10,578 nucleotides of DNA from Dysgonomonas sp. (GTDB lineage: Bacteria; Bacteroidota; Bacteroidia; Bacteroidales; Dysgonomonadaceae): contig JASLEN010000036.1 of assembly GCA_030151105.1 (NCBI GenBank), positions 1 to 10,578 of the forward strand, given 5' to 3'. Positions within the stretch are counted from its first letter, which is position 1, and every line of letters starts with the position of its first letter. Below, piece by piece: positions 1 through 6,332 of the stretch. The notes beneath the pieces were generated by a model, which worked only from the letters and a program-made list of their open reading frames with translations, had not been told where the DNA came from and did not search any database. The position numbers and the translations under genes are program-made.

Positions 1-1
1 T

Positions 2-109
2 GATTTAGAGGCTTTTATAGAGATTGCTAAATTGGAAATGTCAAAATATGATTTCAAACCAAATGGAATAGGATTCTTCCAATCAAAAGAACAAACGATA
101 CTATTTTAA
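2..109 (+). CDS. C-terminal fragment of an uncharacterised protein, paralogue of the next gene (5' end outside window)
   Basis: An open frame enters from the left edge and ends at TAA 107-109, giving 35 residues that begin DLEAFIEIAK and end QTILF. It is judged real because it aligns without gaps to the C-terminus of the 362-residue protein encoded at 229-1317: about 13 of 28 positions are identical over that protein's residues 324-351, with shared AF, SKY.F and FQS motifs. A strong terminator follows it directly. Function is unknown. By analogy with its neighbour the full protein is probably about 360 residues long, but this cannot be seen here. A shared-ancestry tandem duplication is the simplest reading. 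Confidence 0.8.
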   Translation, partial: DLEAFIEIAKLEMSKYDFKPNGIGFFQSKEQTILF

Positions 110-143
110 GAGCATTTTTAATTCTATTTAAAATCAATAAGAG

Positions 144-180
144 AGCCCTAAGTGTTTTAATACAACCCTTAGGGCTTTTT
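144..180 (+). terminator. Rho-independent terminator after the first paralogue
   Basis: A perfect 9-bp stem, AGCCCTAAG (144-152) with CTTAGGGCT (168-176), is followed by a run of five T (176-180). The loop is about 15 nt and can add a short TGT/ACA pairing. It begins 35 bp after the stop codon of the upstream fragment. The T-run also supplies the TTTG of the candidate promoter for the next gene, so terminator and promoter are interlocked. Confidence 0.85.
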
Positions 181-210
181 GATTGAACAATTTTATCTAC
201 ACTATGTTTT
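178..210 (+). promoter_or_regulatory. Candidate Bacteroidota-type promoter for the 229-1317 gene
   Basis: TTTG at 178-181 is followed after 21 bp by TATGTTTT at 203-210, against the known Bacteroidota consensus TTTG, N19-21, TAnnTTTG (4 of 4, and 5 of 6 fixed -7 positions). A transcription start about 7 nt downstream would leave a 5' leader of only about 12 nt before ATG 229. The -33 element lies at the end of the preceding terminator's stem and T-run. Confidence 0.6.
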
Positions 211-228
211 ATTACAAAACATAAATAG

Positions 229-1317
229 ATGACACACAATCCATTTAGAAACAGAGTACAACAATTCTGGAATGCTTTTGTAGAAGAAGAAGCTATTATC
301 AGACAAATGATAGATAACAATGCAGAGGGCAATGCTTTAGTTACATTTACAAAAAGCATTCTAAATATAGCATTCACAGAAGTTCAATTCCAGATAGGAA
401 TCAATATTGATAACAAATATGAACTAACCCTCACACCACAAGGAGATAGAATAAAATTAATTCAATATTACTATTGGAGTCAGTATATCCCAGAAAGTCT
501 TGTTGACAGATGGGTTTTTCATGCTTCAATGCCTGCATTAAAAGATACAAACTATAAGGTAGAAATGTTTGGAGTAGTTTTGGATGAAAAAGACCTCACA
601 CTCTACCCTACCATCAATCACTTTGATTCTAAAATTGAGTTAGAGGTTTTTTGTCCCAAGCTAGATGGAAAATCAGATTCTCAACGCTACTCTATATTCT
701 TTGTTCTGCTCGATCAACATATTAGTGAGCAGTATTCAATAGAACACATCAACAATATTCAATTCGTAGATAAGAAAGCGAATGTGAAAGGCATAAGTAT
801 TACCCAACTAAAAAAGCATATAGATTCCGCTATTGATAAAAATGGCTGGGCAAATAGCCGAAACCCATTAGATGGCTATATTGCATATAATGTACAGCAA
901 TCATCAGATCCTAACTGGATATTGCGTGAAGATATCTATGCTGGTTATTCTTCTTGTACAGCTCCAATTAGCGCATATCATTTCAAAGATGCGAGTTTCG
1001 TCAAAAAGTATCTTCAAGATGGTATAGTATTTGGATTCCTATTCTATGAAAATTCAGGAACATCCAACGAGCAACTTGTACCATTAAGAGCTGCTATTGA
1101 AGATCTTTTAATTGAACAGTGTATGCAGCAAGGCATTGCAACTTGCATAGGAGGCGCCACTGGATTTCATTTTTCATATATTGATTTAATTATATACGAT
1201 TATTATGCTTTTCTGAAAATAGTTAAGAGTATTTTCTCTAAATATAGTTTTGAGGAAGCTGGATTTAGTTATTTTCAGTCAGATTCAAAACCAGTTATGA
1301 TATCAGAAATAGAATAG
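229..1317 (+). CDS. Uncharacterised 362-residue protein, second member of a tandem paralogue pair
   Basis: The product is soluble, with no signal peptide or membrane segment. Residues 10-100 start with an FW..F...E pattern (FWNAFVEEE, 13-21) and continue with a QFQIGINIDNKYELTLTPQG stretch and a W.FHASMP stretch. This resembles an N-terminal module I have seen in many unnamed bacterial proteins, but I cannot assign a Pfam family. The middle (110-200) looks like a mixed alpha/beta domain. The C-terminal part has IVFGFLFYENSG (266-277), VPLRAAIE, then GIATCIGGATG (302-312) and YIDLIIYD (317-324). The glycine-rich segment followed by a strand could be a ligand-binding or active-site loop, which is inference only. 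DUF695- or RraB-like proteins are a vague resemblance, not a call. ATG 229 suits the candidate promoter 18 bp upstream. No Shine-Dalgarno sequence is seen, as is usual in this phylum. Confidence 0.85.
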   Translation: MTHNPFRNRVQQFWNAFVEEEAIIRQMIDNNAEGNALVTFTKSILNIAFTEVQFQIGINIDNKYELTLTPQGDRIKLIQYYYWSQYIPESLVDRWVFHASMPALKDTNYKVEMFGVVLDEKDLTLYPTINHFDSKIELEVFCPKLDGKSDSQRYSIFFVLLDQHISEQYSIEHINNIQFVDKKANVKGISITQLKKHIDSAIDKNGWANSRNPLDGYIAYNVQQSSDPNWILREDIYAGYSSCTAPISAYHFKDASFVKKYLQDGIVFGFLFYENSGTSNEQLVPLRAAIEDLLIEQCMQQGIATCIGGATGFHFSYIDLIIYDYYAFLKIVKSIFSKYSFEEAGFSYFQSDSKPVMISEIE

Positions 1318-1342
1318 TAAAACAATGCTGAATAGGCTTTAC

Positions 1343-1376
1343 GAAAAATATTTTTCTAATATCATATAATTATATG
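1343..1376. promoter_or_regulatory. Pair of adjacent perfect 14-bp palindromes, possible operator
   Basis: GAAAAATATTTTTC (1343-1356) and CATATAATTATATG (1363-1376) are each perfect inverted repeats without a spacer. Their centres are 20 bp apart, about two helical turns, which would place two bound dimers on the same face of the helix. The first covers the possible -33 element (1353-1356). The second fills the spacer up to the -7-like TACCTTCG (1377-1384). In such AT-rich DNA palindromes arise by chance more readily, so operator function is inference. The first could also act as a weak hairpin behind the 1317 stop codon. Confidence 0.4.
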
Positions 1377-1384
1377 TACCTTCG
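1353..1384 (+). promoter_or_regulatory. Candidate upstream promoter of topA
   Basis: TTTC (1353-1356), 20 bp, then TACCTTCG (1377-1384): one mismatch in each element against TTTG and TAnnTTTG. Transcription would start near 1391 and give a leader of about 195 nt before topA. The paired palindromes overlap it, so it may be repressible. No other gene lies between here and topA. Confidence 0.4.
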
Positions 1385-1394
1385 CCAAACAATT

Positions 1395-1458
1395 GCAAAG
1401 CTACGTGTTTGCTAGTATCTATAGCAATATAGAAACATATAACAGAAGATATTAGCAA
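1395..1458 (+). other. Leader segment with overlapping inverted and direct repeats
   Basis: TTGCTAGTATC (1409-1419) can pair with GATATTAGCAA (1448-1458), 11 bp with one G-U. Its first six bases can instead pair locally with TAGCAA (1422-1427), and TTTGC (1408-1412) can pair with GCAAA (1395-1399). These pairings exclude one another. The TAGCAA copies at 1422 and 1453 are each followed by ATAGAAA, forming an imperfect direct repeat. It does not match any riboswitch class I can recognise. Together with the palindromes at 1343-1376 this accounts for much of the 267-bp gap before topA; a further weak hairpin (AATTG 1521-1525 with CAATT 1548-1552) lies closer to the start codon. Confidence 0.3.
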
Positions 1459-1489
1459 GAATAGAAATAGCTTTTTTAAACAAATTGAT

Positions 1490-1497
1490 TACTTTTG
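1490..1497 (+). promoter_or_regulatory. Candidate proximal -7 element for topA
   Basis: TACTTTTG is an exact match to TAnnTTTG. No TTTG-like -33 element is found 19-21 bp upstream, so the call rests on the -7 box alone. The start would lie near 1504, giving a leader of about 80 nt. Confidence 0.45.
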
Positions 1498-1584
1498 CGT
1501 CAATATATTTGCAGCATACTAATTGCTATTCGCATTTTATCTGATGCCAATTTAAGATTTTAAGTACCCAGAGATATCTACAAT

Positions 1585-4005
1585 ATGCAAAAAAACTTAG
1601 TGATAGTCGAGTCCCCAGCAAAGGCAAAAACTATTGAGAAATTTTTAGGAAAAGACTACAAAGTAATGTCCAGCTATGGCCACATACGAGATCTACAAAA
1701 GAAAGATCTAGGTATAGATATGGAGAATAATTTTACTCCCATCTATGAAGTGCCAGCAGACAAAAAGAAAGTCGTAGATGAACTTAAGAAAGAGGCTAAG
1801 AAAGCAGAAGTAGTATGGTTGGCTTCGGATGAGGATCGTGAAGGAGAGGCAATCTCTTGGCATTTGCATGAAGCTCTGAACCTAGAAAAGAAAGAAACTA
1901 GACGTATAGCATTTCACGAAATCACAAAAAATGCTATTCTACATGCGATAAAGAATCCGAGAGAGATTGATAAAAACTTAGTAGATGCTCAACAAGCTCG
2001 AAGAATACTCGATAGAATCGTGGGATTTGAGCTTTCCCCTGTTCTTTGGAGAAAAATTAAGCCGTCACTATCTGCGGGTAGAGTTCAGTCTGTAGCTGTC
2101 CGCCTTATAGTAGAAAGAGAAAGAGAAATAGAAGCTTTTCAGACAGAGGCATCATATAGAGTTGTTGCAATTTTCAAAAAAGACAATAGCGAAATTAAAG
2201 CTGAGTTAGCCAAACGTATCAAAACGAAGGAAGAAGCTTTAGCATTTCTGGAAAAATTGAAAAATGCACAATTCACTATAGAGAATATAGAAAAGAAGCC
2301 AGGAAAACGTTCTCCTGCAGCACCTTTTACGACTTCGACTCTACAACAAGAGGCTTCTCGAAAATTAGGTTTCCCAGTAGGAATGACGATGAGTGTAGCT
2401 CAAAAACTATATGAGTCAGGGAAAATCACATATATGAGAACAGACTCTGTTAATCTTTCTGGACTAGCGATTAATGCTTCGAAAGAACAAATTACTTCAA
2501 CTTATGGAGAGGAATATGTGAAAGTTAGACAATTCTCGACCAAAAGTAAGGGTGCGCAAGAGGCTCACGAGGCTATTAGACCAACATTTATGTCTGAACC
2601 AAGTGTTGCAGGAACTGCACAAGAGAAAAAACTCTACGATCTGATTTGGAAAAGAACCATTGCTTCTCAAATGGCTGATGCCGAACTTGAGAGAACAAAT
2701 ATAACAATCAAGATATCAAATGATAGCCAAAAGCTTGTAGCTACTGGTGAGGTTATCAAATTCCCTGGGTTCTTGCATGTGTATCTTGAAGGAACAGATG
2801 ACGAAGAGGAAGATGCAGATAGCGGCTTGTTGCCAGCAGTGGTGCTCGGAGAAGAACTTGCGATGTTAGAAACTACTGCAACGGAAAGATTTACACAACG
2901 CCCTGCACGATACAGTGAAGCTAGTTTGGTTCGCAAATTGGAAGATTTGGGTATTGGACGTCCTTCTACCTATGCTCCTACTATTTCAACTATCCAGAAT
3001 AGAGAATATGTGGAAAAATCGAATTTGGAAGGAGAAAAGCGTAAATACAATATTTTGACTTTGAGCAAAGGAAAAATTGCAGACAAAGACAAAACAGAAA
3101 TAACAGGAGCAGACAAAAATCGTCTTATTCCTACTGACATTGGAATTGTTGTTAACGATTATTTGACTGATACATTTCCAGAGATATTAGAATATAACTT
3201 TACTGCCAGAATTGAAAAAGAGTTTGACCAAGTTGCTGAAGGTAAAACAAATTGGAATGAACTCATCAAAGAATTCTACGATCTCTTTCACCCTGCTGTA
3301 GAAGAAGCTATAAATACTCAAGAAGAGCATCGTGTAGGAGAAAGGGTTCTTGGTACACATCCCAAGTCTGGCCGTCAAGTTTCAGTACGTATTGGACGAT
3401 TTGGACCAATGGCTCAAATCGGAGTACAGGAAGATGATGAAAAACCTGAGTTTGCAGGTCTTCAAAAAGACCAATCCATCGCGACTATTACACTCGAAGA
3501 AGTTTTGAAATTGTTTGAATTGCCTCGCAACTTAGGTACATTTGAAGATAAAGTAGTAACTAGCGCCATTGGACGATTTGGACCATATATTAGACATAAT
3601 AGCAAGTTTGTATCTCTACCTAAAGAGATGGATCCATATACTGTAAGTCTTGAAGAAGCTATAGAGCTAATAGAAAAGAAGAGAAAGGATGATTTGGAAA
3701 AAATCATTAAAACTTTCGAAGAGGATTCTGATCTTCAAGTACTAAAAGGGCGATTCGGACCATATATAGCTTATGCTAAAAAGAACTGTAAAATCCCTAA
3801 GGATAAAAATCCAGAGGAATTAACTTTTGAAGAATGTATGGCAATTGTAGAAGCTACACCAGATAAACCAACTCGTGGCAAGAAGGCTGCAGCTTCAACT
3901 AAAAAAACTACAGCTAAAAAAGAAACTACTAAAAAAACGACAACAAAGAAGGTTGCAACAACGAAAAAAACAGCAGCAAAGAAAGATAGTACAAAAAAGA
4001 AATAA
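1585..4005 (+). CDS. topA: DNA topoisomerase I (type IA)
   Basis: This enzyme relaxes negatively supercoiled DNA by cutting one strand through a 5'-phosphotyrosine link. The Toprim domain is at residues 3-115: E9 in VIVESPAKAKT, SYGHIRDLQ, and the Mg-binding D82/D84/E86 in SDEDREGEAISWH. LSAGRVQSVAVRLIVERE lies at 162-179. The catalytic tyrosine is Y283 in ITYMRTDS, followed by GAQEAHEAIRP (323-332) and LEDLGIGRPSTYAPTI (452-467). The C-terminal part has three GRFGP repeats (604, 663, 722). Only two cysteines remain in the C-terminal half (C735, C751), so the Cys4 zinc ribbons of the E. coli enzyme are absent. Residues from about 760 on form a Lys/Thr/Ala tail that probably binds DNA. The 806-residue length is normal for the family. 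It opens a co-directional run; the sugar transferase follows after 45 bp without a convincing terminator. Confidence 0.98.
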   Translation: MQKNLVIVESPAKAKTIEKFLGKDYKVMSSYGHIRDLQKKDLGIDMENNFTPIYEVPADKKKVVDELKKEAKKAEVVWLASDEDREGEAISWHLHEALNLEKKETRRIAFHEITKNAILHAIKNPREIDKNLVDAQQARRILDRIVGFELSPVLWRKIKPSLSAGRVQSVAVRLIVEREREIEAFQTEASYRVVAIFKKDNSEIKAELAKRIKTKEEALAFLEKLKNAQFTIENIEKKPGKRSPAAPFTTSTLQQEASRKLGFPVGMTMSVAQKLYESGKITYMRTDSVNLSGLAINASKEQITSTYGEEYVKVRQFSTKSKGAQEAHEAIRPTFMSEPSVAGTAQEKKLYDLIWKRTIASQMADAELERTNITIKISNDSQKLVATGEVIKFPGFLHVYLEGTDDEEEDADSGLLPAVVLGEELAMLETTATERFTQRPARYSEASLVRKLEDLGIGRPSTYAPTISTIQNREYVEKSNLEGEKRKYNILTLSKGKIADKDKTEITGADKNRLIPTDIGIVVNDYLTDTFPEILEYNFTARIEKEFDQVAEGKTNWNELIKEFYDLFHPAVEEAINTQEEHRVGERVLGTHPKSGRQVSVRIGRFGPMAQIGVQEDDEKPEFAGLQKDQSIATITLEEVLKLFELPRNLGTFEDKVVTSAIGRFGPYIRHNSKFVSLPKEMDPYTVSLEEAIELIEKKRKDDLEKIIKTFEEDSDLQVLKGRFGPYIAYAKKNCKIPKDKNPEELTFEECMAIVEATPDKPTRGKKAAASTKKTTAKKETTKKTTTKKVATTKKTAAKKDSTKKK
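3880..4002 (+). repeat. Low-complexity A-rich repeat encoding the TopA lysine tail
   Basis: Degenerate units of about five codons (TKKTTAKKE, TTKKTTTKK, ATTKKTAAKK) encode the last 41 residues of TopA. Several A6-A7 runs make it a likely site of length variation by slippage. The complementary strand gives a 85-codon open frame rich in Phe and Val (3771-4028) that imitates a membrane protein but is only the shadow of the lysine codons. Confidence 0.8.
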
Positions 4006-4050
4006 GCTAAAGTATTGTTACACCTCATAGTGGGTGATTAATAAGACAAT

Positions 4051-5418
4051 ATGGGAAAGATATTTTCAAATAATGTTTTTAGGGCGTTTATGCCTTTGGT
4101 TGATCTCTTGATAATATGGGGGACAAATGTTCTATGTTTTCTCTATTTCAAAGACAACCTAGACAACTTGACTATTAACTTCTACTCCTTCGAGAGTGTT
4201 CTTCCATTTGTTGCGTTTGCTTATCTTGTGCTGGCTAGAGTCTTTGATTTAGAGAAGCCTAAAGATTTTTCGTTTTTTGGAATAGCATATACAATTTCGA
4301 TTATAGTCATTATTCTATTGATTTTCACAATGGCGATTAGTTTCTATAATCGTCAGTTTGCTTATCCTCGAAGTATTCTATTGGCTAGTTCGGCTCTCCA
4401 AATATTCTTTATTTCACTTTGGTATTGGTTTGCAAATAAGATGTATCAGCAAGCCATTGAACTCAACAAAGTGCTTATAATTGGAGAGAAGAGAGCAAAA
4501 GAGCTCGCTTACAAACTGCTTCAAACTAGAACTATGTGGTCTAATGTCAAGGATATTTGCTATCACAAAAGTGATAATCTTGAAGACTACATTAATAAGT
4601 GTGATGTAGCCGTTATAACAGAAGATGTAAGTGAGGATAGAAAGCAGAATATTATTAAGTTGTGTATAGAGAAAGGAAAGAAAACTTTATACGAACCAAA
4701 AAACAAAGAAATTCTACTCTTCAATGCTAGCATGCTTCAAGTAGATGACTCTCCCATGCTAGATGTGCGGGAATTAGGTATTCAAACAGGTGCAGAGACT
4801 GTAAAACGAATAATAGATGTTGTTGTGGCTGTCTTAGGTGCTTTGATTTTTATTATCCCTACCATCGTTGTTTACCTATGTCTTAAAATATCAGGAGGCT
4901 CTGCTTTTTATACGCAAATTAGAGTTACACGTGGAGGAAAGCATTTTAAAATATATAAATTCCGAACAATGATAGAGAATGCAGAGGCTAAATCTGGACC
5001 TATGTTGGCTCAGGATACTGATTCTCGAATTACAAAGTTTGGCCAATTTTTGCGTGCTACTCGATTAGATGAAGTTCCTCAAATATTTAATGTGTTGAAA
5101 GGAGATATGAGTATTGTTGGGCCTCGTCCCGAGCGTCCTTTCTTTGTGGAACAATTTAGTGAAGAGTTACCTGAATATAACCTTAGACATCGTGTGAAAG
5201 CGGGATTGACAGGTCTTGCACAAGTACAGGGAAGATATAATACTTCAGCTAGAGACAAGCTAAAATATGACCTTTTATACATCAATGCTTATTCATTGAT
5301 GTTAGATACAAAGCTAATTCTACAGACTCTCAATATTTTACTGAGAAGAGATAGCACACAGGGGGTAAAAAGCCATTCGAGACTAGAAAGTGAAGTCGAA
5401 GAGCTTTGGAGACCCTAA
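4051..5418 (+). CDS. Polyprenyl-phosphate hexose-1-phosphate transferase (bacterial sugar transferase, WcaJ/WbaP type)
   Basis: The family transfers a sugar-1-phosphate from a nucleotide sugar to undecaprenyl phosphate at the inner membrane, the first step of exopolysaccharide, capsule or O-antigen synthesis. The 455-residue protein has the large-enzyme layout: four predicted membrane segments (about 13-32, 50-65, 78-98, 107-126); a Rossmann-like soluble domain from VLIIGEKRAKELA (141-153); a hydrophobic, probably re-entrant helix (253-279); and the catalytic domain. That domain shows FYTQIRVTRGGKHFKIYKFR (286-305), the DE pair D340/E341 in RLDEVPQIFNVLKGD, GPRPERP (357-363) and KAGLTGLAQVQGR (383-395). 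The family's usual glycine-rich loop is reduced to IIGEKRAK, so nucleotide binding by the middle domain is doubtful. The donor sugar cannot be read from sequence. No other glycosyltransferase lies in the window, so it stands apart from a glycan cluster here. Confidence 0.93.
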   Translation: MGKIFSNNVFRAFMPLVDLLIIWGTNVLCFLYFKDNLDNLTINFYSFESVLPFVAFAYLVLARVFDLEKPKDFSFFGIAYTISIIVIILLIFTMAISFYNRQFAYPRSILLASSALQIFFISLWYWFANKMYQQAIELNKVLIIGEKRAKELAYKLLQTRTMWSNVKDICYHKSDNLEDYINKCDVAVITEDVSEDRKQNIIKLCIEKGKKTLYEPKNKEILLFNASMLQVDDSPMLDVRELGIQTGAETVKRIIDVVVAVLGALIFIIPTIVVYLCLKISGGSAFYTQIRVTRGGKHFKIYKFRTMIENAEAKSGPMLAQDTDSRITKFGQFLRATRLDEVPQIFNVLKGDMSIVGPRPERPFFVEQFSEELPEYNLRHRVKAGLTGLAQVQGRYNTSARDKLKYDLLYINAYSLMLDTKLILQTLNILLRRDSTQGVKSHSRLESEVEELWRP

Positions 5419-5449
5419 AGTTTAAATAAAATAATAAAAACATCTCAAT

Positions 5450-5986
5450 ATGGATTTCAGAGATTTAGTTCAGACACGTAGGAGTATTAGAAAATTTACA
5501 GATGAAAAACTTTCACCAGAACAAGTTGAAGCAATACTTCGTGCTGCTCTAATGTCTCCTTCATCGAAAAGAGGTAATCCATGGCAATTTATCTTAGTTG
5601 AAGATAAAGAAGTATTACAAAAGCTCTCTGAGAGTAAGAAAATGGCTTGCAAATTTATTGCAGATTGTGCACTAGCGATTGTAATAGTAGCTGATCCTTT
5701 GACAAGCAATGTGTGGATTGAAGATGCTTCTATTGCGACCACTATGATTCAACTTCAAGTAGAAGATTTGGGATTAGGCAGTTGTTGGGTGCAAATAAGA
5801 AATCGAAAAACAGCTTCTGATTCATGTGCAGAGGAGTATGTTAGATTACTATTGGATATTCCTTTACAACTACAAGTATTATCCATTGTCGCAATAGGAC
5901 ATAAGGCTGAAGAAAAGCCCCCGTTTAATGAAGAAAAACTACAATGGGAAAAGGTTCATGTTGGAAAATATAATCTCCCTGAATAA
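5450..5986 (+). CDS. Nitroreductase-family FMN-dependent NAD(P)H oxidoreductase
   Basis: Members are small cytoplasmic homodimeric flavoproteins that reduce nitro compounds, quinones or other acceptors; the physiological substrate of this one is not known. FMN-phosphate contacts are expected from RRSIRKF (10-16). MSPSSKRGNPWQFILVED (35-52) is the conserved PSS..NPW-type active-site segment. IEDASIATTMIQLQVEDLGL (90-109) and GSCWVQIR (110-117) form the dimer core and flavin-contact region. At 178 residues it is a short but complete member. It lies 31 bp after the sugar transferase and 22 bp before a small membrane protein gene, so it is probably part of the same transcript; the metabolic reason for this grouping is not evident. 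Confidence 0.92.
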   Translation: MDFRDLVQTRRSIRKFTDEKLSPEQVEAILRAALMSPSSKRGNPWQFILVEDKEVLQKLSESKKMACKFIADCALAIVIVADPLTSNVWIEDASIATTMIQLQVEDLGLGSCWVQIRNRKTASDSCAEEYVRLLLDIPLQLQVLSIVAIGHKAEEKPPFNEEKLQWEKVHVGKYNLPE

Positions 5987-6008
5987 ACTCTATAAATTTA
6001 GATATATT

Positions 6009-6332
6009 ATGGCAAAGAATACATCAGATAAATTTTCATATGGTATCGTAATATTGATTTTCGGTTTATTATTCCTTTTGCAGAAACTAGGAGTCTTGGA
6101 CAAAATTCCATATGGTAGTTATGCAATAAGTTTCACCTCTTTATTCTTGGTGGCAGGTGTCGTTTTTTTAATCACACAGCCTAAGAAAGTTCTGGGATAT
6201 GTTTTCATTGGGATTGCAGCATTGCTAAACGCAGGATTCTTTTTTAGTCAAATTAGTCAATACTCAAACCTTTTAGTACCAGCAGGTTTAATTATAGCTG
6301 GTGCAGCAATGATTTTATCTTCTAGAAAATGA
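6009..6332 (+). CDS. Small four-helix membrane protein, LiaF/DUF5668-like transmembrane region
   Basis: The 107-residue product has four predicted membrane helices (about 9-27, 39-56, 62-80, 86-103), a short charged N-terminus and a terminal SSRK. The first segment, SYGIVILIFGLLFLLQKLGV (10-29), has the pattern of the LiaI/LiaF-like transmembrane domain (DUF5668), found in small membrane proteins and in some envelope-stress sensors. There is no soluble LiaF C-terminal domain, so a direct stress-signalling role is not supported. I chose ATG 6009 (MAKNTSDK) over the in-frame ATG at 5928, which would add 27 residues and overlap the nitroreductase gene by 59 bp. Its TGA overlaps the next gene's ATG by four bases, suggesting translational coupling. 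Confidence 0.8.
   Translation: MAKNTSDKFSYGIVILIFGLLFLLQKLGVLDKIPYGSYAISFTSLFLVAGVVFLITQPKKVLGYVFIGIAALLNAGFFFSQISQYSNLLVPAGLIIAGAAMILSSRK

Noticed and set aside
54..377. Minus-strand 107-codon hydrophobic frame at the left edge
   Set aside because: It runs through the terminator, the promoter and the start of the 362-residue gene, which are better supported.
1318..1584. tRNA or other known RNA gene in the gap before topA
   Set aside because: No cloverleaf arms, T-loop GTTCGA-type sequence or known riboswitch core could be found; only the palindromes and weak hairpins described.
3771..4028. Minus-strand 85-codon frame that looks like a Phe/Val-rich membrane protein
   Set aside because: It is the exact antisense of the TopA lysine-rich tail: AAA/AAG codons read in reverse give Phe and Leu. 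No start context or neighbour supports it.
4021..4036. CACC/GGTG hairpin between topA and the sugar transferase as a terminator
   Set aside because: The stem is only 4 bp and no T-run follows, so read-through to the next gene is more likely.
5928..6008. Upstream in-frame start for the small membrane protein
   Set aside because: It would add 27 residues unlike the family and overlap the nitroreductase gene by 59 bp. The MAKNTSDK start lies just after that gene's stop.
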